The notes beneath the pieces were generated by a model. The model searched no databases. It saw nothing but the letters and a program-made list of their open reading frames with translations, and was not told where the DNA came from. A DNA stretch of 26,740 nucleotides from an uncultured Brevibacterium sp. (GTDB taxonomy: Bacteria; Actinomycetota; Actinomycetes; Actinomycetales; Brevibacteriaceae). Shown in pieces: positions 6,682-14,393 of this stretch (position 1 is its first letter; each line of letters begins with the position of its first letter). The translations under genes and the position numbers were made by a program. The DNA is taken from positions 1-26,740 of the forward strand of contig CABTZE010000008.1 in NCBI GenBank assembly GCA_902489215.1, written 5' to 3'.

Positions 6682-7752
6682 TCAGCCCACCCGGTTGACC
6701 ACACCGGCGGCAAACAGTTCGAAAGCCGACTTGATGGACCCGTCGGGAAGGTCGCGCAGAGCGTCAACGGCCTTGGCCGACCAACGGCGAGCCTCAGCGC
6801 GAGCAGCCTCCATCACGGGGTGGGCAACAAGTGCCGTGCGCGCAGCCTCAAGAGCTTCGTCCGAGGACAGGTCGGCATCCAGCAGCTCGACAATCCGCTG
6901 CGCTTCGGAATCCCCCGCTGCGGCTTCGCGGCGCAGCAGCAGCGTCGGCATTGTGGGCACGCCCTCGCGCAGGTCAGTGCCGGGAGTCTTACCGGAATCG
7001 GCTTCGTCTGAGGCCAGATCGATGATGTCGTCGGCCAGCTGGAAGGCGACGCCGACGTTTTCGCCGTACTCGCGCAGAGGCGCTACAAGATCAGGCGAAC
7101 CGCCGGAGGCCAGAACCGCAAACTCACCGCACGCGGCAATGAGCGAGCCGGTTTTGTCAGACAGGACGCGGATGTGGTGTGCAATCGGGTCAGCGCCGTC
7201 TTCGGGGCCGGTGTACTCACTGAGCTGGCCCAGAACCAAGCGCTCAAAGGTTTCAGACTGCAGCAGCACAGCACGCGGGCCCAGTTCAGAGCACAGGCTG
7301 GAGGCCCTGGCCAGAAGAACATCGCCGGTGAGGATGGCCACCGAGTTGTTCCACACGTGGTGAGCCGCCGGCGCTCCGCGGCGCACGGGGGCTTCGTCCA
7401 TGACGTCATCGTGGTAGAGCGTGGCCAGGTGCGTCAGTTCGACAACGGCACCGGCTTTCACAACATCAAAGCTGTCAGCATCAGCACCGGGGGTCAGCTC
7501 GGCTGCCCACTGCGCGGCCAGAAGAACCAGCGACGGGCGCACCCGCTTGCCGCCAGCAGACAGAAGATAGCGGGAGGATTCGTCAGCCAGGCGGCTGGTC
7601 TGGCGCACTGTTTCGTTCAGGAGCGTCTCAACCTGCTCGAGCTGACGATCGAGGTTGGCGCTCAGGTCAGCGCCGACAGCGGCGAAAGCACCCGGTTTGG
7701 GCTGTGTCCCCGCTTGTGCGGAGGGCGCGCTGGCTTCGCCAGAAGATGCCAT
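6682..7752 (-). CDS. Long-chain trans-polyprenyl diphosphate synthase (menaquinone side chain)
   Basis: A 356-residue polyprenyl synthetase that condenses isopentenyl diphosphate onto an allylic primer. Seen: GGKRVRP (67-73), the first Asp-rich motif DDVMD (115-119) in LATLYHDDVMDEAPVRRG, and the second motif DDIID (241-245) in FQLADDIID followed by GKTPGTDLREG. The residue five positions before the first motif is Ala110, a small residue that in this family permits long products, in line with a C35-C45 menaquinone tail. The homologous mycobacterial gene is called grcC. It follows menJ after 80 nt, and a TAGACT -10 in that gap may add an internal promoter. Chain length cannot be read from the sequence. 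Confidence 0.92.
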   Translation of the reverse strand: MASSGEASAPSAQAGTQPKPGAFAAVGADLSANLDRQLEQVETLLNETVRQTSRLADESSRYLLSAGGKRVRPSLVLLAAQWAAELTPGADADSFDVVKAGAVVELTHLATLYHDDVMDEAPVRRGAPAAHHVWNNSVAILTGDVLLARASSLCSELGPRAVLLQSETFERLVLGQLSEYTGPEDGADPIAHHIRVLSDKTGSLIAACGEFAVLASGGSPDLVAPLREYGENVGVAFQLADDIIDLASDEADSGKTPGTDLREGVPTMPTLLLRREAAAGDSEAQRIVELLDADLSSDEALEAARTALVAHPVMEAARAEARRWSAKAVDALRDLPDGSIKSAFELFAAGVVNRVG

Positions 7753-7815
7753 CGTCGTCTTCTCTTTCCTCAGGTTGTCAGTCGTTTCGGCTGCGCCGTG
7801 GGTCTACGACCCCTC

Positions 7816-7821
7816 AGTCTA
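7816..7821 (-). promoter_or_regulatory. Candidate internal -10 element before the prenyl synthase gene
   Basis: TAGACT on the minus strand in the menJ-to-synthase gap, about 63 nt upstream of the ATG. It could allow expression of the synthase separately from menG-menJ. Confidence 0.35.
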
Positions 7822-7832
7822 CGTTCACTCCG

Positions 7833-9155
7833 CTACTGATTCGAGGTGGCCGGCACAGCGGTGATGAGTGCGTGCACTGCCCGGTCGTGCAGGTCTCGGT
7901 TCGCCCGCGGATCGTCTTCGTAAAGGTTAGCCAACAGTTTGACCGCGAAATTCATCAGGTGCCGCGAACCCATTCCGTACTTCAGCCCCAGCTCCATGAT
8001 CTTCGGCTGGCCGATGAGGTGGGCAAAGCCCCGCCCCAACGTGAAGTAGCTGCCGTACTCGTCTTCTACCGCTTTGCTGAAGCCGGTGAGCTTGTTCCTG
8101 TAGGCCGCCCGCGGGAAACCGCGATAGGTGGCGATGATGTCCGCGGCGATCCGCGCCTGTTCGAAGGCGTAGTCGATGCCCTCGCCGTTGAACGGATTGA
8201 CCATGCCCGCTGCATCGCCCAGCAGCATGACGCCGCGGTCGAAGTGCGGGGTGCGGTTGAACGCCATAGGCAGAGCCGCGGAGCGGATGGGCTGACGCAT
8301 TCCCTCGGTGCCGTCAGCACCGCCGATCCCCCATTCGCCGCCCATAGCGGCGATCCAGTCCTTGAGCACGTTCTGGTAGTTGACCTTGCCGAACTGCGGG
8401 CTGGTGTTGAGGATGCCGAGCCCCACGTTGACGGTTCCGTCTCCCAAGGGGAAGAGCCACCCGTAGCCGGGCATGGGCTCACCGTCGGGGCTGCGCAGTT
8501 CAAGCCACGATTCGATGAAAGGGTCATCGTGACGCGGAGAGTCGTAGTAGGTGCGCACTGCCACGCCCATGGGTCGATCGTCGCGTTTGCGGTGGCCCAT
8601 CTGCACTGCGGTGCGGGCGCTGACACCGTCTGCCGCAATCACGATGGGAGCACGGAAGAAGACGTCCTCCGCTGCTTTGCCATCCTTGTCTGCACGCAGC
8701 TTCCTGCCCTTGGCGTCAGCCGGAACCGCGCGGATGCCCGCAATCCACCCGTTGTCGAAAACAGGTTCTTCCGCTGACATCTGCTGGTACAGGACAGCGC
8801 CCTGCTTTTCAGCGTGCCGGGCCAGCTGTTCGTCGAGGTCCATGCGGGCTCGTGTCAGACCGTAGGAGGGGAAGCCCGTCACGTCCGGCCACGGGATTTC
8901 CATCCGGTGGCCCCCGCCGATCAGCCGCAGGCCGCGGTTGCGGTGCCAGCCCGCCTCATCGGGCAGCGAGAAGCCCAGGTGCCCGAGCTCTTTGACCGCA
9001 CGGGGTGTCAGCGCGTCACCGCAGATTTTGTCGCGCGGGAACGCAGTCTTCTCCAAAAGCGCCACATCGAGCCCGGCGTGAGCCAAGTGGGCGGCAGCTG
9101 CGGATCCTGCCGGGCCGGCGCCGACGATGACGACATCGGCATCGACTTTTTTCAC
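7833..9155 (-). CDS. menJ: Geranylgeranyl reductase family flavoprotein, probable menaquinone reductase
   Basis: A 440-residue FAD-dependent oxidoreductase of the geranylgeranyl reductase family. In mycobacteria MenJ hydrogenates one double bond of the menaquinone isoprenoid tail. Seen: N-terminal dinucleotide-binding motif GAGPAG (12-17) with ALLEK, the family block FPRDKICGDALTPRAV (38-53), and the second FAD motif LLGDAAGMVNPFNGEGIDYAFE. It starts with GTG at 9155 in a 4-bp GTGA overlap with the menG stop, so the two are translationally coupled. Context with menG and the prenyl synthase supports a quinone-tail role over archaeal-lipid or chlorophyll-type reduction. Membrane association is expected but no transmembrane helix is obvious. 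Confidence 0.88.
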   Translation of the reverse strand: MKKVDADVVIVGAGPAGSAAAAHLAHAGLDVALLEKTAFPRDKICGDALTPRAVKELGHLGFSLPDEAGWHRNRGLRLIGGGHRMEIPWPDVTGFPSYGLTRARMDLDEQLARHAEKQGAVLYQQMSAEEPVFDNGWIAGIRAVPADAKGRKLRADKDGKAAEDVFFRAPIVIAADGVSARTAVQMGHRKRDDRPMGVAVRTYYDSPRHDDPFIESWLELRSPDGEPMPGYGWLFPLGDGTVNVGLGILNTSPQFGKVNYQNVLKDWIAAMGGEWGIGGADGTEGMRQPIRSAALPMAFNRTPHFDRGVMLLGDAAGMVNPFNGEGIDYAFEQARIAADIIATYRGFPRAAYRNKLTGFSKAVEDEYGSYFTLGRGFAHLIGQPKIMELGLKYGMGSRHLMNFAVKLLANLYEDDPRANRDLHDRAVHALITAVPATSNQ

Positions 9156-9859
9156 AGTGCATCACCAGAGGGCTTGAGAGCGTGGTGGATCGCGACGATG
9201 CCGCCGGTGAGGTTGCGGTACTTCACCTGGTCAAAGCCTGCATCGCGGATTATGTGTGCAAGCGGCAGCTGAGCCGGCCACGCGCGGATCGACTCGGCCA
9301 GATACACGTAGGCCTCAGGGTTCGAGCTCACGGCTTTTGCCACGGCCGGCAGCGCCCGCATGATGTATTCCTTGTAGAAACGCGCAAACGGGGTGAACGT
9401 CGGGGTGGAGAACTCCGCGATGACCAGCCGGCCGCCGGGTTTGAGAACGCGCAGCATTTCCTTCAGGGCCTTCTGCGGTTCCTGCACGTTGCGGAAGCCA
9501 TAGGTGATGGTGACGACGTCGAAGGTGTTGTCATCGAAGTCGAGGTCCGTTGCGTCGGCGTACTGGAACTGAATTTCGGGGTGACGACGCCGACCCACGT
9601 CCAACATGCCCTCACTGATGTCACCGGCGATGACGGTGGCTCCTCGCTGGGCGTAGGGTACCGAGCTGGAGCCGGTTCCAGCCGCCAGGTCGAGAATGAG
9701 CTCACCGGGCTTCGGGTCGACCGACCGGGTGATCTCCACGCGCCACCAGCGTGAAATGCCGAAAGTCATGGCGTCATTGGTGATGTCGTAGCGTTCGGCA
9801 ACAGCGTCGAACATCGATGCGACGTCGGCCTTGTTCTTATCCAGGTGAGCGCGGTTCAT
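9152..9859 (-). CDS. menG: Demethylmenaquinone methyltransferase
   Basis: A 235-residue SAM-dependent methyltransferase of the MenG/UbiE family, which adds the C-2 methyl group to demethylmenaquinol in the last ring step. Seen: LDKNKADVASMFDAVAERYD near the N-terminus, NDAMTFGISRWWR, SAM motif LILDLAAGTGSSS, and the UbiE block ITYGFRNVQEPQKALKEMLRVLKPGGRL. I chose ATG 9859 although the frame is open to 9955. The family N-terminus matches this Met, and a GATTAT -10 lies 7 nt upstream, which implies a leaderless message. ATG 9868 is a weaker alternative. First gene of menG-menJ-prenyl synthase, divergent from menF. Confidence 0.95.
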   Translation of the reverse strand: MNRAHLDKNKADVASMFDAVAERYDITNDAMTFGISRWWRVEITRSVDPKPGELILDLAAGTGSSSVPYAQRGATVIAGDISEGMLDVGRRRHPEIQFQYADATDLDFDDNTFDVVTITYGFRNVQEPQKALKEMLRVLKPGGRLVIAEFSTPTFTPFARFYKEYIMRALPAVAKAVSSNPEAYVYLAESIRAWPAQLPLAHIIRDAGFDQVKYRNLTGGIVAIHHALKPSGDAL

Positions 9860-9866
9860 GTGTCTC

Positions 9867-9872
9867 ATAATC
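9867..9872 (-). promoter_or_regulatory. -10 element of a leaderless promoter for menG
   Basis: GATTAT on the minus strand, 7 nt before ATG 9859. No ribosome site is present in front of this ATG. Confidence 0.5.
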
Positions 9873-9955
9873 TCAGTCGCACCCGCCGGTGAGCTAATCG
9901 GGCCGGTCACAGCAGCAGTCTCAGCGGCCGTGCGACTCGTGTCAGCACTCCTCAC

Positions 9956-9961
9956 TAGACT
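9956..9961 (+). promoter_or_regulatory. -10 element of a leaderless promoter for menF
   Basis: TAGACT followed by 6 nt and the GTG at 9968, without a Shine-Dalgarno sequence. No good -35 was seen. It lies about 84 nt from the divergent menG -10. Confidence 0.6.
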
Positions 9962-9967
9962 GGCCGT

Positions 9968-11311
9968 GTGCTCAGCGATTCAGTTTCCCTGCGAGTGCGC
10001 TCGTGGTTCATTGACGGTGTCGACCCTCACGCGCCGGCGCCTTTTGCCCACGGTCTGCCATCGACCGTGCGCGAATTCTTAGCGCAGCTGCCCCAAGACA
10101 CATTCAACTGCTGGGTGCGCGGCCACTCTGGTCTGGTGGGCTTCGGCCGGGTTGCCCGATTGCGCGCCGCGGGCGGCGAAACCGTTGAGGGCCGCACACG
10201 CTTCGACCAGCTGTCACAGCAGTGGCGTGCGGTGGCACAGCGCGCGCAGGTCGAAGACTCGGTGAATCTGCCGGGGTCAGGTCTGGTGGGTTTCACTGCG
10301 ATTGCCTTCACCGATGACTCCGACACGGATTCCGTCATCGACATCCCGCGGTTCATCATGGGCCGCCGGCACGAACGCGTGTGGCTGACCTCCATTTCCC
10401 CGGAAAGCGGCGCCGATGACGACTTCACGCTTGAAGCCACAGCTCTGACCCCTGTCACGGGGGCCACCCTGCGCGATGGTCACATCAGCCAGGAGCAGCA
10501 CATCCGCAATGTTTCCGAAGCCGTCGAACTCATGCGGGCGCCCGGCAGCCAGTTCAAGAAGATCGTTGTTGCTCGCGACGCGGTCGTCGACACTGAACAC
10601 GACATCGACGTGCGGGCGGTGCTCGGCGCACTCAACGCCGCCTACCCGGCCACGTGGACGTTCAATGTGGCCGGCCTGATTGGGGCAACACCGGAGCTTC
10701 TGGTTGGCGTGCAGGACGGCGTTGTGCGCTCCCGCGTGCTCGCCGGAACCTATCAGGTGCGTGACGACGCGCAGGCGGAACTTGCGCAGGCCCGCCAGCA
10801 GCTCGCCGGCGCGAAAGACTCCCAGGAACACGCATACGCCACCCGATCACTGGAAGAGTGCCTGCGGCCCTACAGCAGCGACCTGCACGTTGACGAACAG
10901 CCGTACCTGCTGAGCCTGCCCAATGTCATTCACCTGGCCAGCGACGCCCACGGCACTCTCGATTCCCCGTCCGGCAGGTCAGAGGATCGCCCGTCAATCA
11001 TCGATTTGGCCAAGAGCATTCACCCCACCGCTGCGGTCGGCGGAGTGCCGCGCAATGAGGCCATGCGCGAAATCGCGCGCATAGAACAGACTGACCGCGG
11101 CCGCTACGCCGGCCCGGTCGGATGGATTGACGGGGCGGGCAACGGCCAGCTGGGCATTGCTCTGCGCTGCGGGCAGCTGGAATCGCGCACCCGCATTCGG
11201 CTGTGGGCCGGCGGCGGAATCATGCCGGATTCAAACCCACAGTCGGAACTTGCAGAGTCCTGGGCGAAGCTCGGCCCCATGCTGCAGGCTCTCGGCCTCA
11301 GCCGCCCCTAA
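9968..11311 (+). CDS. menF: Isochorismate synthase
   Basis: A 447-residue chorismate-binding enzyme that isomerises chorismate to isochorismate, the entry step to menaquinone. The C-terminal catalytic half shows FKKIVVARD with the probable general base Lys198, LVGVQDGVVRSRVLAGT, SIHPTAAVGGVPRNEA, DRGRYAGPVGW, IRLWAGGGIMPDSNPQSELAESW with Mg-binding Glu at 427/430. The lysine and the lack of an anthranilate-synthase context favour isochorismate synthase. A siderophore enzyme (EntC/DhbC) is possible on sequence alone, but the flanking men genes argue for MenF. GTG start, leaderless pattern. A small hairpin with GGCTGA/TCAGCC arms (11320-11335) follows the stop but has no T-tract. Confidence 0.93.
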   Translation: MLSDSVSLRVRSWFIDGVDPHAPAPFAHGLPSTVREFLAQLPQDTFNCWVRGHSGLVGFGRVARLRAAGGETVEGRTRFDQLSQQWRAVAQRAQVEDSVNLPGSGLVGFTAIAFTDDSDTDSVIDIPRFIMGRRHERVWLTSISPESGADDDFTLEATALTPVTGATLRDGHISQEQHIRNVSEAVELMRAPGSQFKKIVVARDAVVDTEHDIDVRAVLGALNAAYPATWTFNVAGLIGATPELLVGVQDGVVRSRVLAGTYQVRDDAQAELAQARQQLAGAKDSQEHAYATRSLEECLRPYSSDLHVDEQPYLLSLPNVIHLASDAHGTLDSPSGRSEDRPSIIDLAKSIHPTAAVGGVPRNEAMREIARIEQTDRGRYAGPVGWIDGAGNGQLGIALRCGQLESRTRIRLWAGGGIMPDSNPQSELAESWAKLGPMLQALGLSRP

Positions 11312-11393
11312 GACCCCACGGCTGACAGCTCAGCCCGCAGGAGTCCAGCCATCAAAGCCTCCGCCCCAAGGAAGGCTCAGCGCAGAGGAACAC

Positions 11394-13259
11394 TCACGCT
11401 AAGGGCACCTCGTAAAGTCCAGCGCTGCCGGTCTTCGCCAGGCCGCGCAGGCCATCGAGCACAACCTGCTGATACGGCCAGTCGTAGGCTTCGGCGAGCG
11501 CGCGGAAGTTCCGTCCGTGCTGGGTGGCGAAATACCGCGCAAAATGTCCGCTGAGGTGCTCGGCACCGTGTTCCAGACCGCCGAAAATCGCTCCGCCGTC
11601 ATCGTTGAGGACGAAAATCTGCAGGGCGGGCAGGCCCTCACCTGCGCCTTCGCGCAGCAGTCCGCCCACGTCGTGCAGGGCGGCAATGTCTCCGATGATC
11701 AGGCGCAGCGGGCACTCCTTCGACACGGGCCCGGTCAGCGCTATACCGGCCGCTGTCGCGATCAGCCCGTCAATTCCCGCGAGTCCCCGGCTTGCGCTCA
11801 TCTGCACGTGTTTCAGGGCCTCGTTTCCGGCGAGCGCGGAAGCGTAGCGGCCGGAATTCGAACTGGCGAGGAAAACCTGAGCCACGGTGCCGTGTTCGGC
11901 CGCGTTCTGGGCGGCACCGAAGACGATCTCCCCGACCACCGCTGCCCCGGCGGGCTGTTCTGCCGAGGTAGGCGACACCTCGTGCCACTGTGCGGTTGCC
12001 GCACGGTGCTGGGAGTGGATGTCCGAGGTGACGCTCAGCTGGTCTGCGGTCTCACCTGTACTGCGGCTGAGCAGGGTTTCGCGCACGCCCGCGGCCCGCT
12101 GGATGTGGGATTCTGAGGCGGCACTGCGGGCCCACCGCTGCGTGTCGGCTTCTGCTCTTTGTCCAGTGAGCCCGGCGGAGGCGAGGTAGGAGCCGTACTC
12201 GTCTGCGAGCGCCCAATCGAGGTCAGCTTGGATTTCTGCTGTCGGCAGGTTCGCCAACAGCCGCTGGTCCTGGCGGTACTGGGTGAGCCTGCCGGTGCGC
12301 ACAACACCTGTAATGGTTTCGGCCAGTTCGTCGTCAAGAACCCCCGGGTGGCCGGGCACAGACCGGTGGAACAGCGGTGATGACGGTTCGGCAAAAACAG
12401 GCGCCCCGAAGGCCGCGGCAAGATCTTCGACCCTGCGCGCCCCGTAGTCGCTGTCGTTGCCGGCCAGCAGAACAGTTCCCGGACGGCTGAGCATTTCGAG
12501 TGCTTGAGCGAAGCCGGCGTGTACGTGCGGTCGGTAGTCAAGGCGCTCGATTTCGCCGACTTCCGGACGCCACGGCATGTCTTCGGCCGAGGGGGTGAGT
12601 ACCCCGTCGAACTGGACGTTGAACTGGACGGGCCCGGGTGTGGACAGTCCGCGCAGTCCGGAACTCATGGCGTAGGGGGCGTTCATACCCGCACCGGCAC
12701 CCTCCGAGCCGACCGCAGCGGCAGCCGCCGCGTGCACGGCGGAGGTGAGCGACGCCTCGTCAGGGTTGACCGGAACATCAAAGCGCAGCCGAACATCGCG
12801 CAGCACGTGCGACTGCCTGTCGATTGTCTGGTTGGCTCCCGTGCGACGCAGCCGCTCGGGCCTGTCAGCGCTGAGGATGAACAGCGGAATCTGCGAGTAC
12901 GAGGCCTCCAGCACCGCTGGGTGAAGGTTCGCAACCGCGGTTCCCGATGTGGTGAGCACCGCGACCAGGCCCGGTGTGCGCGGGGTGGTGTCTCCAGCGG
13001 CGCCGCCGGTCTCACCGGCCGCCGCCTCTGCCTCGGCCACCGCCGTCCGGCGCAGCCCCTTGGCCAGTCCCAGCCCGAAGAACGCGGCGTCACGTTCGTC
13101 AATGCGCACGTGTGTCTTCACCAGCCCGGCGTCGGCGAGTTCGGCAAAGGCGTAGGTCAGCGGTGCCGAACGGGAACCGGGAGCAATGACAACGTGCTCA
13201 AGACCGCGCTGGATAAGGGTCAGGGCGATCGCGCGCGCAGCTGCGGTGGAAGTATTCAC
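11394..13259 (-). CDS. menD: 2-succinyl-5-enolpyruvyl-6-hydroxy-3-cyclohexene-1-carboxylate synthase
   Basis: A 621-residue thiamine-diphosphate enzyme joining isochorismate and 2-oxoglutarate to make SEPHCHC. Seen: HVVIAPGSRSAPL (22-34), RIDERDAAFFGLGLAKG with the cofactor-activating Glu55, LTTSGTAVANLHPAVLEAS, FILSADRPERLRRTGANQTIDQ-like block, and the ThDP/Mg motif starting GDIAALHD at 523 and ending NDDGG at 552-556. It is longer than the usual 550-600 residues, with an Ala/Gly-rich stretch near residues 75-95. GTG start at 13259; a minus-strand TAGAGT lies 17 nt upstream, predicting a leader of only about 10 nt without a clear ribosome site. Cytoplasmic. Convergent with menF. Confidence 0.95.
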   Translation of the reverse strand: MNTSTAAARAIALTLIQRGLEHVVIAPGSRSAPLTYAFAELADAGLVKTHVRIDERDAAFFGLGLAKGLRRTAVAEAEAAAGETGGAAGDTTPRTPGLVAVLTTSGTAVANLHPAVLEASYSQIPLFILSADRPERLRRTGANQTIDRQSHVLRDVRLRFDVPVNPDEASLTSAVHAAAAAAVGSEGAGAGMNAPYAMSSGLRGLSTPGPVQFNVQFDGVLTPSAEDMPWRPEVGEIERLDYRPHVHAGFAQALEMLSRPGTVLLAGNDSDYGARRVEDLAAAFGAPVFAEPSSPLFHRSVPGHPGVLDDELAETITGVVRTGRLTQYRQDQRLLANLPTAEIQADLDWALADEYGSYLASAGLTGQRAEADTQRWARSAASESHIQRAAGVRETLLSRSTGETADQLSVTSDIHSQHRAATAQWHEVSPTSAEQPAGAAVVGEIVFGAAQNAAEHGTVAQVFLASSNSGRYASALAGNEALKHVQMSASRGLAGIDGLIATAAGIALTGPVSKECPLRLIIGDIAALHDVGGLLREGAGEGLPALQIFVLNDDGGAIFGGLEHGAEHLSGHFARYFATQHGRNFRALAEAYDWPYQQVVLDGLRGLAKTGSAGLYEVPLA

Positions 13260-13276
13260 GCACCCGATTCAACCAG

Positions 13277-13286
13277 ACTCTAGAAT
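13277..13286. promoter_or_regulatory. Overlapping face-to-face -10 elements of menD (-) and the CPBP gene (+)
   Basis: The 10-bp ACTCTAGAAT contains TAGAAT on the plus strand (13281-13286), 7 nt before ATG 13294. It also contains TAGAGT on the minus strand (13282-13277), 17 nt before GTG 13259. The two hexamers share the central TA. Only one polymerase can melt this DNA at a time, so the two starts should compete. Confidence 0.5.
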
Positions 13287-13293
13287 GGCGCTC

Positions 13294-14262
13294 ATGGTCT
13301 ACCCTCCCAACCCCTATGCGGACGCCCCGACGCCGGAGATCCCGGATTTCAAGCGTCCCGACTCCCACCGAATCTGGCAGCTTGTTGCCGGTATCGCAGC
13401 TTTTGTCATTGCACAGGTGGTGACGATTCTCGTCTACGCGGCGTTTGTGGGGGTTGGCCGGCTGGACTCCCTGACCGCTGGTTTGGGCCCAGAGGCGACG
13501 GATTCGTACGGCTTCGGGTTCGGGCTGATGGCCGGCGCTGTCACCATGTTCGTCCTGTACCTTCTGATCATGCGGTTCATTGCGGGCGCTCCCGGCCACG
13601 GCCTGCGAGGTAAGAACAAGGTGACGGAAATCCTCATGGGCGCCGGTCTCGCGACTGTTGTTCTCGGTATTTCTGTTGGTGTGATCGCGCTGTTCGGCGG
13701 CTTCCGGATCACTGGCATGACGCCGCGTGAGGAGATTCTGCCAGCTTTTGTTCTGGCTCTGGGGGTTGGTCTTGGGCCGGCGTTTACGGAGGAGCTGCTG
13801 TTCCGCGGTTTCCTCCTGCGCATCTTCGACGCCTGGTGGGGCTGGGTGCCGTCCCTGCTGATTACGAGCGCGATCTTCGGTCTGCTGCACCTGGGCAATC
13901 CCGATGCCACTCTGTCGGGTGCGATCTTCATTGCGATCGAGGCGGGGATTCTGCTGGGTGGGGCCTACCTCCTGACCCGCCGTCTGTGGCTGGCAATCGC
14001 CATTCACGCCGCGTGGAACTTTGTGCAGGCGTTCATCTTCGTGTCTCCGGTTTCCGGGACAGGCGAGGCGGTGGGCCTGTTCCAGGTTGAATGGTCGGGC
14101 TCGCCATGGCTGACGGGAGGGGCGATGGGCCTGGAAGGCTCTGTCATTACCGCCGGCCTTGGTCTGCTGGCCGGTATTGGGCTGCTGCTTCTGGCGGGCA
14201 AGCACGGAACTCTGCTGCCGCGCGAAGCTGTCATCCGCAGGCAAAAAGCCGCCAAACGCTGA
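13294..14262 (+). CDS. CPBP (CAAX/abortive infection-type) intramembrane metalloprotease
   Basis: A 322-residue polytopic membrane protein with the CPBP/Abi glutamic-type protease signature. Motif 1 is FTEELLFRGF with Glu166-Glu167 and Arg171, motif 2 is GLLHLGN with His199, and motif 3 is IHAAWNF with His238 and Asn242. About seven to eight membrane helices surround these. The first 25 residues are Pro-rich and cytoplasmic. The start is ATG 13294; a TAGAAT -10 lies 7 nt upstream, so the message is probably leaderless. A second ATG at 13285 lies inside that -10 element and is unlikely. Bacterial relatives process peptides or membrane proteins, but the substrate here is unknown. It sits between menD and a probable esterase, and no link to quinone synthesis is apparent. 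Confidence 0.88.
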   Translation: MVYPPNPYADAPTPEIPDFKRPDSHRIWQLVAGIAAFVIAQVVTILVYAAFVGVGRLDSLTAGLGPEATDSYGFGFGLMAGAVTMFVLYLLIMRFIAGAPGHGLRGKNKVTEILMGAGLATVVLGISVGVIALFGGFRITGMTPREEILPAFVLALGVGLGPAFTEELLFRGFLLRIFDAWWGWVPSLLITSAIFGLLHLGNPDATLSGAIFIAIEAGILLGGAYLLTRRLWLAIAIHAAWNFVQAFIFVSPVSGTGEAVGLFQVEWSGSPWLTGGAMGLEGSVITAGLGLLAGIGLLLLAGKHGTLLPREAVIRRQKAAKR

Positions 14263-14393
14263 GGGCTCTCTGCTGACCTCACACACGGCAGCGCTGTTTC
14301 TGCTGTCTTCCGTGAGGTTCCAAGGACAGTCCAAGGTGACTGTTACTTCCCGTTCACGCACGCGCCGTAGCCTCGAAGCTGCGGAGGTGGTCC

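Noticed and set aside
7704..8777. 357-residue plus-strand open frame opposite menJ
   Set aside because: Antisense shadow. The minus strand carries a full FAD-dependent reductase with both FAD motifs.
13294..14262. Reading the CPBP (Abi-type) gene as a phage-defence or bacteriocin-immunity system
   Set aside because: CPBP proteins are common housekeeping membrane proteases. There is no toxin, bacteriocin or other defence gene next to it.
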